Assembly: GCA_001632425.1 (NCBI GenBank)
Contig: KV425617.1
Coordinates: forward strand, 68,154 to 132,153
Direction of reading: 5' to 3'
DNA length: 64,000 nt
From: Neolentinus lepideus HHB14362 ss-1
Taxonomy: Eukaryota; Basidiomycota; Agaricomycetes; Gloeophyllales; Gloeophyllaceae
The stretch's first letter is position 1; every line of letters starts with the position of its first letter. Below, piece after piece: positions 35,750 to 46,517 of the stretch. Under the pieces are notes generated by a model. It worked only from the letters and a program-made list of their open reading frames with translations, was not told where the DNA came from and did no database searches. A program made the translations under genes and the position numbers.

Positions 35750-38700
35750 ATGCAGACTGAGGTAAAGGAAACGAGTGTCATTCTGGTGACCGGCGGCCAT
35801 GGTTTTATTGTAAGCACGACGCTTTCCAGTGGCCAATGTCACCATATTCTAACGGAGCTCTAGGGATCCCATGTCGCCCAGAGGTTGTATCGAGAAGGGC
35901 ACCGCATCAGGGTAGCCGACATCGAGGCACGCTCTCCGTTCTCGGAGTCGATCTGCACAGAGAGGGCTATAGGAAACTTGTGCGACCCAGACTTCTGTCT
36001 TCGAGTCGTTCAAAACGTCGACACCATCTTGCACTTTGCCGCTACAATGGGAGGAATGGGTACCATCCATGCCGACAATGACTTCATCATCTACAGCGAG
36101 AATCATTCGATGACTATGAATCTACTCTCTGCGGCTGTTCAGGCTGGAGTAAAGCGTTTCCTATACGCCTCCTCCGCCTGCGTTTATCCAGAGAGCTTGC
36201 AAGGACCTGACAACACCGACGTCTCACTTCGCGAGAGTGACGTTTGGGTCAATCCTCCCCCTCGGCCTCAAGGATTATATGGTCTAGAGAAGCTGAACAC
36301 CGAGCTATTGCTGGCACAATACAGCGGACAGATCGAAGTGCGTATCGCTCGGTTCCACAATGTGTATGGACCTCGGGGTGCCTGGTACAACGGCAGAGAA
36401 AAGGTACCGGCGGCCTTCCTTCGCAAGGCACTCGCAGGGAAGTTCATGGGCACCGTACCCTTCGACTTCGAGATTTGGGGGGATGGCACACAGCGTCGAA
36501 GCTTCCTCTATATTGAGGACTGTGTCGACGCCGTTTGCTCTCTTCTCCGATCTGACTGCACAACCCCGGTTAATATAGGTACAGAGAAGTCCGTCACGAT
36601 GCAAGCACTCGCGAATATCGCCTTGCGATGTGTCGGCATCGAGAGTGAGTATGCACGATATCATTACGACCTAAACAAGCCTGTCGGAGTCGCTTCACGT
36701 AACTCGAATAACGACTTCGTTAGTCGTGAATTGTGTTGGGCCCCTACGATCAGTCTGGAAGAGGGCATGAGTCGCACAGGAAAATGGATGGAGGACGAGA
36801 TGCAGAAGTGGTTGAATGGTTTAGACCACAAGGAGAGACAATCTCTGTTGGAAGGGTTCCAGCACAGCCAACTAGTGGATTTACAGTCTTTGGCGCATAC
36901 TTTCGCCATTCTTCTTCCAGTCACATCTCGAGGATCGTCGTCTCCAGACAACTTTCTGGACAACCTACGCAATTTCGCCGTTTCTCTCCAGAGAACCACC
37001 TGGCGGGACCGACACAACCTCGGTGGAGATCGTTATACGGTTCGGGTTTATCTCGCCATTGACCACGATGACGATTACCTTCTCGGATCAGGGGGTGGAA
37101 ACAGAGTTGCAGTTATGCTCCGCGACGAGGGCATCATGAATATCGAAACTGTGATATGTAGCTTTCCCCGTGGACATGTCTGCGATCTGTGGAGAACTCT
37201 TGCTCGACGTGCTTGGGAGGACAACTGCGATTACTTTGTGCTGGTGGGCGACGACGTTGTATTGCTGGACGAAGGCTGGATGCGAGACGCCGTAGCGGAA
37301 TTCGCGAAAATGGCCAGAGAAGAGCATGTCCCACATGGCATCGGTTGTGTCGCCTTCACTGACATCACCTTTCCCGGGATGCCCACCTTCCCCATTATCC
37401 ACAGGACACACATGGATATCTTCAAAGGGGAAGTTGTACCAGAGATATTCGTTAATCAAGATGGTGACCCCTACTTATACCAGCTATACCGCAGGTGGGG
37501 CTGCTCTAGTATGTTCACAAGCCGAATCTCCAACAGAGTGGGGGGAAGTACCCAGGCGCGGTACCATAAACAGCATGCTGTGGATTGGACTTTTAGCACC
37601 CTCGACGAGTCGACCGCAAAAGTCGAAGAGTGGCTCGGCAAGATGGGATCGCTAGTGCAGCGTAAGCTCGCTTTGGATGTTGTCATTCCTTGCTACCGGG
37701 TTCAGCTACGCTTCCTGGAGCCGATACTACAGCTGAAGAGTAGTAACACCTGTTCGGTGACGTTCATAATCATCATCGACGACCCCAACTCGCCTCACAC
37801 CGCTGAACTGGAACGCAAATTCGCTCACCGGCCTGACGTTCGAATTAGAGTCAACGAGAAGAATATGGGAGCGTCGGCCTCGCGCAACAGAGGAATGAAG
37901 GAATCAGCGGGTGAATGGATACATTTCCTAGACGACGATGTTTCTCCTCAGCCCGATCTTCTTGTTGAGGCAGAAAACTCTATTCGTGCTCATCCGAAAG
38001 CAGCTGGATTCATTGGTAATGCACAGTTCCCCTCCGCGGACAGCATCTTCACAGCAGCCGTGCATTTGGCAGGGGTGACGTACTTCTGGGACATCGCCAC
38101 CAAAATGAACGAGGATATGCCGTGGGGTGTTACTGCTAACCTGATTGCCCGCCGCAATATCAAGGACGGTGTGGAGTATGACTTACAGTTCCCGAAGACC
38201 GGTGGCGGGGAGGATATAGACTTCTGCAGGAAGAAGAGAAATTTCTCCTTGGCAAACGGGGGAGAAGGATTCCGGGCAGGGCCTAAGGTGGTTGTTACTC
38301 ACCCTTGGTGGAACAATGGTGCCAGATCATACTGGCGCTTCTACATGTGGTCCAAAGGAGACGGAGGTCTGGTCAAGCTCTACCCTGAGTACACATATCT
38401 GGATGTTGCACCGAACAGTGCGGAGATGCTTCTTTTGTCTGGTCTCCTGGCTCTCCTCGGAGGCTTCCAGTTATTGATAACAGGACATTTACGCGCTCTA
38501 GCATTTGCGGGGAGGTCTGTCTGCGCGGTCATAGTGGCGAATGTGATGCACGACGTCTATCGACATCTTTTCAGAGATGCAGAGAGGACGAAAGCCATGA
38601 AAACCACCGTCTCGGGTGGGCGATGGATGATTGCAGTTCTTGAGAGTTCTCTGATTCGTATAGCCAGCGAAGGAGGGAGAGCCATTGGGATGTTGGAAAG

Positions 38701-38851
38701 GGGGGAAGTGGGTCTCTTGGGGAAGCGGTTCGACTGGTTCACCGGAAGAGCAGGAGACGGTCCAAAGACAGAAGAACGAAAGAATTCAGGCCAAAGATTC
38801 GGTCTAGTCATTGCTCTCATGGGTCTGGTCATGGTGATGTTCTCGAAGTAG
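35750..38851 (+). CDS. GDP-mannose-epimerase-like / dual glycosyltransferase fusion
   Basis: Two exons (35750-35809 and 35864-38851, intron GTAAGC...CTCTAG) encode 1015 residues. Residues 1-330 are an extended short-chain dehydrogenase domain close to GDP-mannose 3,5-epimerase (GME). It has the Rossmann motif VTGGHGFIGSH, FAATMGGMGTI, catalytic-type Cys126 in SSACVYPE, Tyr159 and Lys163 in LYGLEK, Lys200 in NGREKVPAAF, and EIWGDGTQRRSF. Residues about 405-610 form a GT-A-like domain with DD at 483-484 (VGDDVVLL). Residues about 622-850 are a GT2 domain: VVIPCYR, NMGASASRNRG, metal-binding DDD at 710-712, and acceptor-site ED at 803-804 in GGGEDIDF. Hydrophobic segments follow at about 876-920 and 1000-1014. 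It probably makes and polymerises or transfers a GDP-hexose at a membrane. The product is unknown. Confidence 0.88.
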
Positions 38852-39063
38852 CCGTTGCACTAATGTTCTATCATATGGATTAGTTTTGTGATACTCTCAC
38901 ACATTTAACATGGACTTCGTTCGGACGCACTTGGCCTTGTCATACGTACCACAACCCGAATTAAAATCAGACTTGTCTACACATCTTCTATACATATACA
39001 TGTCTCAAAGGTGAAAGAAGCTTCAGGATATAGATCCAGACGAAATCAGAGCTAGTCAAGGAG
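38852..39063. other. 3' flank of the fusion gene
   Basis: A short AT-rich stretch after the stop codon, with no feature recognised. Confidence 0.4.
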
Positions 39064-39371
39064 CTAATCGACAGCCGACGAAGGACCGATAGCCTGTGCG
39101 AACGAGTACCGAGCAGCGTTGCAGAGCCGAGTCGAGCTCCCAGTGGTGTACTGCGTCTAGAATAAACGCAAAATTAACGAAAGTATCCATGACATGTGTT
39201 CAGCTGGAAAGGTTTACCAGCCCGAAGGATTGAGCGCGTCTGAAGAAAAGTCTTGGTTGTCGGCTGCAATACAGTGCCTTCCGCTCAAAACCGACCACTC
39301 GGCAATAGGCGGGACTGCAACCATATCAGGACCTCGGAAGAAATTCGTGTTGGGACAAAAACTATACGAAT
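39064..39371 (-). CDS. Possible 3' end of a gene running into the gap
   Basis: On the minus strand, the stretch entering from the gap reads YSFCPNTNFFRGPDMVAVPP and continues in frame to a TAA at 39212-39214. A GTAAAC donor at 39217 and an acceptor at 39157-39159 could instead lead to a second exon, which reads TQYTTGSSTRLCNAARYSFA and stops at 39064. The phases of the two pieces do not agree, so either the intron or one of the frames is wrong. The Cys, Pro and Asn content looks like a secreted protein, but no family is recognised. The rest of the gene would lie in the assembly gap. Confidence 0.2.
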
Positions 39372-39826
39372 NNNNNNNNNNNNNNNNNNNNNNNNNNNNN
39401 NNNNNNNNNNNNNNNNNNNNNNNNNNNNNNNNNNNNNNNNNNNNNNNNNNNNNNNNNNNNNNNNNNNNNNNNNNNNNNNNNNNNNNNNNNNNNNNNNNNN
39501 NNNNNNNNNNNNNNNNNNNNNNNNNNNNNNNNNNNNNNNNNNNNNNNNNNNNNNNNNNNNNNNNNNNNNNNNNNNNNNNNNNNNNNNNNNNNNNNNNNNN
39601 NNNNNNNNNNNNNNNNNNNNNNNNNNNNNNNNNNNNNNNNNNNNNNNNNNNNNNNNNNNNNNNNNNNNNNNNNNNNNNNNNNNNNNNNNNNNNNNNNNNN
39701 NNNNNNNNNNNNNNNNNNNNNNNNNNNNNNNNNNNNNNNNNNNNNNNNNNNNNNNNNNNNNNNNNNNNNNNNNNNNNNNNNNNNNNNNNNNNNNNNNNNN
39801 NNNNNNNNNNNNNNNNNNNNNNNNNN
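39372..39826. other. Assembly gap (455 N)
   Basis: An unresolved run of N. Its true length and content are unknown. Flanking sequence to the right is GC-rich with short inverted repeats, which may explain the break. Confidence 0.99.
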
Positions 39827-41560
39827 CAATATTTGAATGATTACGTAATCATCCAAAAAAATTAAAATGTGTATTTACGCATCTTTTGTCCAAGTTTATG
39901 TTTCAAATTTTCTTCCGGGCGCCTCCGGCGCCTCGGTTCAAGCCAGGCGGAGGCGCCGAGTCTTAGTGAAGGAAACTGTACGCGTGTCGGCTTTGCCCGT
40001 CGCGGTTCACCGCAACCTCGCGATCGGACCATAACTCTGTAGCCGCACTTCTGGCAGTGTGCCGCCCATGACTTAATCGCAGTCCTTTCTGCCTGGACTT
40101 CGCTCTTGCTCTTGAATTGAACTGTGCTATAGATACAAGTCAAAAGTTCCGTCGCGTCGAGATGCCTGGTCTACCTGCCTGGAAGATGGGAATGAATATC
40201 TGGTCGTTGATCTGCACGCAATGCTGGGGCTTTCACCATCCTGGCCAGCCTGGAGAAAGAGGCAGCTACACGTCTTTTTTTCTGGGAAGGAGGGCCTCTC
40301 GACTCTGAATCGGCGGAACCGCGGTTTCTCTTCCCCAAAGGGCCAAGCCTCTCGATAAATTTCCATCTCAAGTCGGGTTATCTCCGCTGCTTCAACTAGT
40401 TTCTGTACCTTCATAACATTTTCTTCACGAAGGCCGTTTCATCCAATAGCCTTTCTATCTTCGCTAGGTCGATAAAGCAAACACTGCGGCTCGTGGAGGG
40501 TGTGCCAGTCAGGATTGACTCATCGCGCACGCTACTTGCAGTCGGGGAACCTTCATGGAGTAAGTCACCTCCTTCTGGCTGCTATTTTACTTCGGTATGA
40601 GTTGCTCGGTATTTGTTCGGGCGGGGGGGCGTGGGCGTGTTGATGTCGCCGGTTCTTAAGCTTGCTGCACACATCCTTCCATTGAGATGCTCAGTCATGA
40701 TCTGAGGACCGAGACATCGAGTTTATAGACAGAGGTTCCAGCGTGGGGTGTCAGCTTTGCACTGCTGTATTGACAGCGGGGTTCAGCGGGAGCACGATTA
40801 TGGTGGTCTGAAAAGGACTCGCCAATGGTGTGACCGTGACGCGCCCCGCCTGTCGTCACGACGTGGACTGCTGTAGGGCGCGTGTTGCGTACTGCAGAAA
40901 TGGTTTATCTCTACCCACCAGCGAAGTAAACTCGTTAATTAGAGCCGTCCTTCGGTGGACGGGAGAATTGACCGCGTGGGTTGATGCTGTCGTGAATGTG
41001 TGCTGGTCCTTCGTTCTGCAATTCCCGCATAGCCCTGCGTTCCAGTTGATCACATTAAAGCTATTAAACCACCACAAGCGTGCGCGAGTTGCAACTCACG
41101 CTACGTCCTGGGACGTCTTCAGTGACCTGTTACGGCTTTGAATGCGTTTACATACCTGATCCTTGACAACCAGAAACCAAATTTATAAGTTATACTAACC
41201 TTCGATCTTTCATTTGGATAGTGAAGGATATCTCCTGGTGTATATAACCATTTTTCAATCACCGGCCTTCCTTTGGAATGAAGGCTTAAGCTGTTGGGAC
41301 TGTATGGACGTCGCAGGCCGTCGTTACTTGGACCACCGCCGCTTGCCATATCCTAGCAGTTCTGGACTCCGAGGGTCTTGGACACCAGGGGATACTCAGA
41401 GAAACAGCTATCCAGCTTGCTAGTATTCTCGAAGGCCAGTTTCCACAAGAGACAACATAGCGTAGGTGTTGATCCCCGTGGCGCCTAAAGAGGAAGTTCC
41501 TGGTCTTAATATCCGCAAGAATACGCGCATTATGGCATTCTCCCGGCGGGTCCTACGCCT
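39827..41560. other. Gene-poor, possibly repeat-derived region right of the gap
   Basis: About 1.7 kb without a supported gene. At 39910-39965 a GC-rich inverted repeat pairs GGCGCCTC with GAGGCGCC. On the minus strand between 40414 and 39862, two different frames look partly coding (ITRLEMEIYREAWPFGEEK, then AAHCQKCGYRVMV), broken by a frame change. This suggests a decayed gene or transposon piece. No family could be named. Confidence 0.35.
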
Positions 41561-41567
41561 TATATAA
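41561..41567 (+). promoter_or_regulatory. TATA box of the small four-exon gene
   Basis: TATATAA about 107 bp upstream of ATG 41674, followed by a CT-rich leader. Both are typical for fungal promoters. Confidence 0.5.
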
Positions 41568-41673
41568 CGGCATACGCACTGGACCCAGCTGATAACGTCT
41601 TTCTGTCTCTCCTTCGACCTTCACCAAGCTGCTCTCTTTAATTTTCTGCGCTTCATCTAATCGATTTCCTTGG

Positions 41674-42282
41674 ATGTCCTCTCTTTACATGCGTCCAGCG
41701 ACCCCTATCTTTCCCTCTTTCACTCTCGTATTGACTCAGTCCCCATATCACCACCAACTCTCAACTCGCCGACCCTCCTTTGACGATGACTACTCATCCC
41801 TCGCTCGCCGCTTCAGTAAATCCGATCCACTCATGGTAGGGCGTCCTGCTTGCTTTGTTCTGACGTCTCTCACGTCTTCCAGATGACAGTAGATTGCAGA
41901 TATGATTCCCCTCGTTTCTCACCGGACCTCTGCGTGGTAAGGTCGTTCTCAGTCTCCCGCGGTTCTTCGTCTAATCCCTGTAGCCCACCGTGTCTGACAT
42001 TGAGGAGGAAGACGAGCCCGACTGGACAGACGGAGTTACTATCATCGCAGAAGAAGTTCGCGATATTCCAAAAGAGCGAAAACGTTCGAGGGTTTTTATC
42101 TTCTTGGAGGTAAGCCAGTTCTATTACGCAAGCGGGGGCGCAGGACAACATGACAACACGCTGACTCGTACGTCTTATACGTCAAGGATCTTGTTTCACA
42201 ATTCAAAATGAAGTGCCAAAGGCTGCGCGGCACGCTCGTTCACGCTCCCAAACAAAATCTCGAGGTCGACCTTCTTGCATGA
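41674..42282 (+). CDS. Small spliced protein of unknown function (145 aa)
   Basis: Four exons can be read cleanly: 41674-41835, 41883-41936, 41984-42109 and 42187-42282. All introns are GT-AG (donors GTAGGG, GTAAGG, GTAAGC), 47-77 nt long and in phase 0, and the frame stays open. The protein is 145 residues. It starts MSSLYMRPATPIFPSFTLVL, has a Ser/Arg-rich stretch (RRPSFDDDYSSLARRFSK), an acidic patch (VSDIEEEDEPDWTDG), a basic piece (KERKRSR), and ends QNLEVDLLA. There is no signal peptide, membrane segment or known domain. A TATA box and CT-rich leader support expression. I do not recognise the family, and it may be lineage-specific. Confidence 0.65.
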
Positions 42283-43117
42283 TGGGTCTATTGTATCAAA
42301 ATAAAGCTGCCCATTGTTAGTGTAAATTAGGCTGCGCTGGGTTCTTCCACGGTCACTGTACTACTGAAAAGGCTTTGCCTCCTGTATTGTTTTCAGCTAC
42401 GCACTAATTTTGTATCGTTCCTTATGGTAGTTGCCAGCCTCGTTTCCTGTGCGCTGTCACTACTGGTGTAAGGACCCCCTATAGACTCGGCGCGCATGTC
42501 TCGTTCTTCACACGCAAACAGGAGTCAGCCTCGGTCCCGTCATTGATAGAGTTGCTGAGGCGCTTCTTGAATGTGGCGCATCGGCGGATCCTCCTGCGGC
42601 TAATCGCACTGAGGTTCTATCGCTCGAAGATGAGGCTAGCTAGGCCACCGGCATTCAGACGACGGTAATCCATGATCTTATGTTTCATGGTGTTGAGACG
42701 TCTAATATTCGCTTGCTTGAAAAGAGTAATTGACCGAAGGCGCCGCGTCCTCTATTTCAGTGATTCTTAAACTCTGCTAGAGAGGAGACATAACGAACTT
42801 CGGCTAAGCGATAGGCAGAAACGACGTATGTGGCAAATAAATGGCGGATAACAATATTGGCGACCGAGAAACAGAGCGGATAATTACCCTAAACACAAAG
42901 TATCTACACAGAATGATGATTCCCCAAGCAGCACAATTCCGATGAAGGTATATGAATAAGCAAACCCGAACCCAGTTCCAACGTACACCTAAACTGAAAC
43001 AACCGTGAGTTTCCGCTGGACACCGTCTATAGTTTGATTGTGCGAGAGATGGTGATGACAATAAATAGAGCACGATGTCCATTAACCTATGGATGGGCTA
43101 TCTGGGTGACCTGACGA
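42283..43117. other. Gene-poor region
   Basis: About 830 nt without a supported gene. A 42-codon coding-like stretch (42526-42645, VAEALLECGASADPPAANRT in part) follows an acceptor-like CAAACAG but has no convincing upstream exon. It could be a gene relic. Confidence 0.4.
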
Positions 43118-43746
43118 TCAATATTCCCGTTGCGTGAATTCTCTGACGATGAAATCACGCTTTTCGTCGGATTCCGCAGAATCTGCCAGAAACCACTGGA
43201 GATCGAACCAGCCGGGTATGGCCTGTGGCTTCGCTACAGCGCTGGCATCCAGCTCGATGCCGTCGTGAACGGTCGCGTCAAACTGGAGATGCGGGCGGGC
43301 GATGGCCAGTCGGTGCGCAAGCACGTGGCAAACCATAATGAAGAGAAGAACAGTGAGGATCACGGTCCAGCGCGCTTTACAATGCAGCTGCTGCTTGCGC
43401 GAGTCGGAGAGATAGTCTGATATCCACTCGCGGACCGTGGGCTTGCGAGGCGGCGCGAGGAACGCAATCGAAAAGTCATGAGAGGAAGAAGGCGATGAGG
43501 GTGTAACGATAATAGCGGGTAAGGGGGACTTCTCGCTGGCCTCGGGAAGCGTAAGGTCTATACAGATGTCAGTAACGTACCGAATATGGTAAGTGCATCG
43601 AACCTACCTAGTGGGGCTGGGATGAGCGTATAATCCAATCGCTGGGGCAGGCGGTGGATCCGAGGAACTGTGGTGGAAAGATTTGATGAGATAATTTAAC
43701 TTCAAGTGTGGCTGATCGACCTACCGCGAGGGGAACGAGCAGCCAT
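43118..43746 (-). CDS. Small single-pass membrane protein of unknown function
   Basis: Three exons join in frame. Exon 1 reads MAARSPR (donor GTAGGT), exon 2 reads VPRIHRLPQRLDYTLIPAPL (donor GTAGGT, acceptor CACAG), and exon 3 begins DLTLPEASEKSPLPAIIVTP after CTGTATAG. Total length is about 155 residues. One hydrophobic helix, WTVILTVLLFIMVCHVLAH, lies near residue 90-108 after a basic patch (SRKQQLHCKARW), which predicts a cytosolic N-terminus. The C-terminal part contains AIPGWFDLQWFLADSAES and ends FTQREY. No domain is recognised. It shares a 358-nt divergent promoter region with the Grn1 gene. Function is unknown. Confidence 0.7.
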
Positions 43747-44104
43747 AAACAATCCTATAGAGCGGCTTGTGGAATTAATTACAGAGTGCAGGGTCTCGCG
43801 TCTTTCCAGAAGAGAACAAATGCCTAAGCCTGACCAGTGAAGACGAGACAAACGACGGCGACACCGGTTGATTCGGTAAAGAGCGTGGTGAAAGAGCGTG
43901 AAGTTTAAAGAGCGAATAGACGATAGAGCAAAGCCGTCGCAGGCAGTCAAGCGCGAGGGAGGAGACAAAGGACAAATGAAGGGCGACCGCCGACGTCCTG
44001 ATGCACAGCGTCGGTGCCGGCTTACATAACATATTACTCTTCGCATCTCAGGGACGCGCCCGATCGGGAATACTTCCGCAAAAAACATATCTTAGTTTCT
44101 TCCA
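43747..44104. other. Divergent promoter region
   Basis: About 360 nt between two divergent starts, the small membrane protein and Grn1. It probably carries both promoters. No clear element was identified. Confidence 0.5.
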
Positions 44105-46277
44105 ATGCCTCGCATACGAAAGAGTAAGTTTCGAACATACTCTCTGCGATATTATTCTAAGAATTACCAGAGACCAGCAAGCGAGGTACCACACACCAGC
44201 GGGAGAAGATCAAGAGAAAAGTAGCCGAGACTAGACGGAAGGCGAAAAAGGAGGGGAAGAAAGATGCTACATGGAAAACCAGTGCGTTAAGGTCATGAGT
44301 ATTGTCTCAAATTATTTAGTGCTGTTTCAGAGCACCCGAAGGATCCTGGTATTCCCAATAACTTCCCGTACAAGGACCAAATATTGACTGAAATTGCTGA
44401 AACTCGGAGAATAGTGCGTGATTATTGCTTGGCCTGAACATACCAGTCACTGATGGCAGCACAGGCCGAGGAGGCAAAACGTAAGCAAAAGGAAGATAAA
44501 AAGGCGGCAAAGGCAGCGGCTTCCACGGAGCAGAATGAGGACAAGGAGGGATCTGAATCAGGATTCGACGCTGTCGGCACGCTCAATGCTTCTACCGTCA
44601 CTCCCAAAGCCAAGAAGACCGTAGCTGAAACATTGGACGAGGATGATGATGTACCAGTCCTCATTAATCGGGATTTGCCCAATTTCAAGGCCGTTCTGGA
44701 CACGGCCGATGTGGTATTAGAGGTGTTGGACGCGAGAGACCCGCTGCCATTTCGAAGTGAGTGTTTGGAAAAGCTAGTAGAGCAGGGGAACAGCAAAAAT
44801 AGGGTTGTCATGGTCCTAAATAAGATTGGTATGCCATGGTTTCTCATTTTCATCGGAGAGAGAATTCAGGTCGTTCGTAGACACTGTTCCACGCGAGTCA
44901 ATCTCCTCCTGGGCAAAGCACCTACGTGCAGACCATCCTACCTTCCTGTTTCGCTCCGCCTCAGCTTTTTTGCCTTCGGATGCGGGCTCTTCTGCTTCAG
45001 TCAAAGGCAAAGCGAAGGCTCCAGTCGACGATGGCGTAGGTGTCGAAGCGCTGCTTGAGCACCTCGGCCAGCTCGCTGATAAACGGAGCGACGGGAAACC
45101 GCTTGTCGTTGCTGTAGTGGGTCTCGCGAACGTAAGCCAATATTATTCAGATCACGGATAGCATTATTCAACAATTCCAATTCTAGGCCGGCAAGAGCGC
45201 GCTAATCAATACCCTCGTGAAGCAAGTTGCATTCCCCACATACAGAATCCCTTCACTATCCGCACCTTCTCAAGGACCGACCACAACGACGTACGCGCAA
45301 GAGCTCACTCTTTCTATTGGTCAGAAGAAAATCCGCTTCATCGACACCCCTGGGTTGTCATGGGAATCTAGTAGTACTGAGTCCGAAGAGCGAAGGCTCA
45401 GGGATATATTGCTACGGTCGCGAGGTAGAATTGACAAACTGAAAGACCCGGAGCCTGCAGGTACCCCATGTCTTGGTTATTCGTTCGCACCCCGCTGACA
45501 AGGTTGCTCTTGCACAGTCGATTATATCGTCAAGCATGCTGAACACGAACATTTGATGCTCTTATACAATCTCCCTGCCTTTGTTCGAGGCGATACGAAA
45601 GGTTTCTTGGCTGGTGTCGCTCGAGCCAACGCTTTAATTAAGAAGGTACGTGTCACTTAATCCACCATACTAATCCCAAGATATACTTATGGCGCACGGA
45701 TTTCAATTTCTAGGGAGGCTTGACAGACCATGCCACAGCCGCACGTATTGTCCTGCGCGATTGGAGTACCGGTAGATTCGCCCGCTACAGTAGCCCGCCT
45801 ACCTCTCCTGCGGGTCAGAGTGTAGAAGATCTCAAGAACATGCTGGAGACATTAAAGACGAGGAAAGAGATGAGTACCAGTGTTTCGCTGGTGAAGATGA
45901 CGTCCGGGACAGTGGAAGATAGGATGCCTGTCTTGGAGGAGAATTGGGTTGGGGATGAGGGTGAAGGAGAGGACGAGGAGGCGTCTGAGCAAGCCATGAC
46001 TGATGAGGATGAAGAATCCGGTGATGACGAAGCGGACGAAAATGAAGCGGACGGCAGCGATGAGGATGGCGAGGGAGATGGTTCGGACGAGATCAGCTAT
46101 GCACCTGCACCTGGCAAGCGGAAGCGGATGGAGAGGACATCTGTGAAGACCTGGCCATCTAAGAAGGTGGCGTTTGCGTCTCTTCCAAAAGAGTCAAAGC
46201 AATCGCGGATAACTGGTTCAAAGCGGAAGAAGCAGAACTCAGGAGGGATGAAATTGTCCTCCACCAAAAAGCGATAG
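44105..46277 (+). CDS. GRN1: Nucleolar GTPase Grn1 / nucleostemin-like (GNL3)
   Basis: This circularly permuted GTPase of the YlqF/YawG family is needed for 60S subunit maturation and nucleolar export. The N-terminal Grn1 region reads MPRIRK, then TSKRGTTHQREKIKRKVAE, and DPGIPNNFPYKDQIL. The GTPase motifs occur in permuted order: DARDPLPFRS, G4 as VLNKID (formed across an intron), G1 as GLANAGKSALINT (formed across another intron, GTAAGC donor), a G2-like Thr-rich loop GPTTTTYAQE, and G3 as FIDTPGLSWES. The C-terminal part has FLAGVARANALIKKGGLTDHATAARIVLRDW. A long acidic region and a basic nucleolar tail (SSTKKR) follow. All motifs needed for GTP binding are present. Confidence 0.93.
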
Positions 46278-46517
46278 GGGGTTTTAGACCTCCGGCTGTA
46301 TTATTTATCGTACCGTTGCTCATTGAGCGTAATAAATGTGATATTGCGGTGAATAATACAGAGAATATGGATTTGAGCGGCCAGAAATACAAGAGTGACT
46401 TCCGTAGTCTATAATAGGTTATAGATATAGCGTATATACACGCGAGACATATGTCCGATGATTCATGCCACCAGGAAAAATACATTCAGAGAGTAAGTTA
46501 AGAACGATTACCGTTCT

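Noticed and set aside
39905..39970. GC-rich inverted repeat considered as a transposon end or terminator
   Set aside because: The stem is only about nine base pairs and no matching distal end or target duplication was found.
42526..42645. Short coding-like stretch after an acceptor-like CAG
   Set aside because: No upstream exon or start joins in frame; too short to support.
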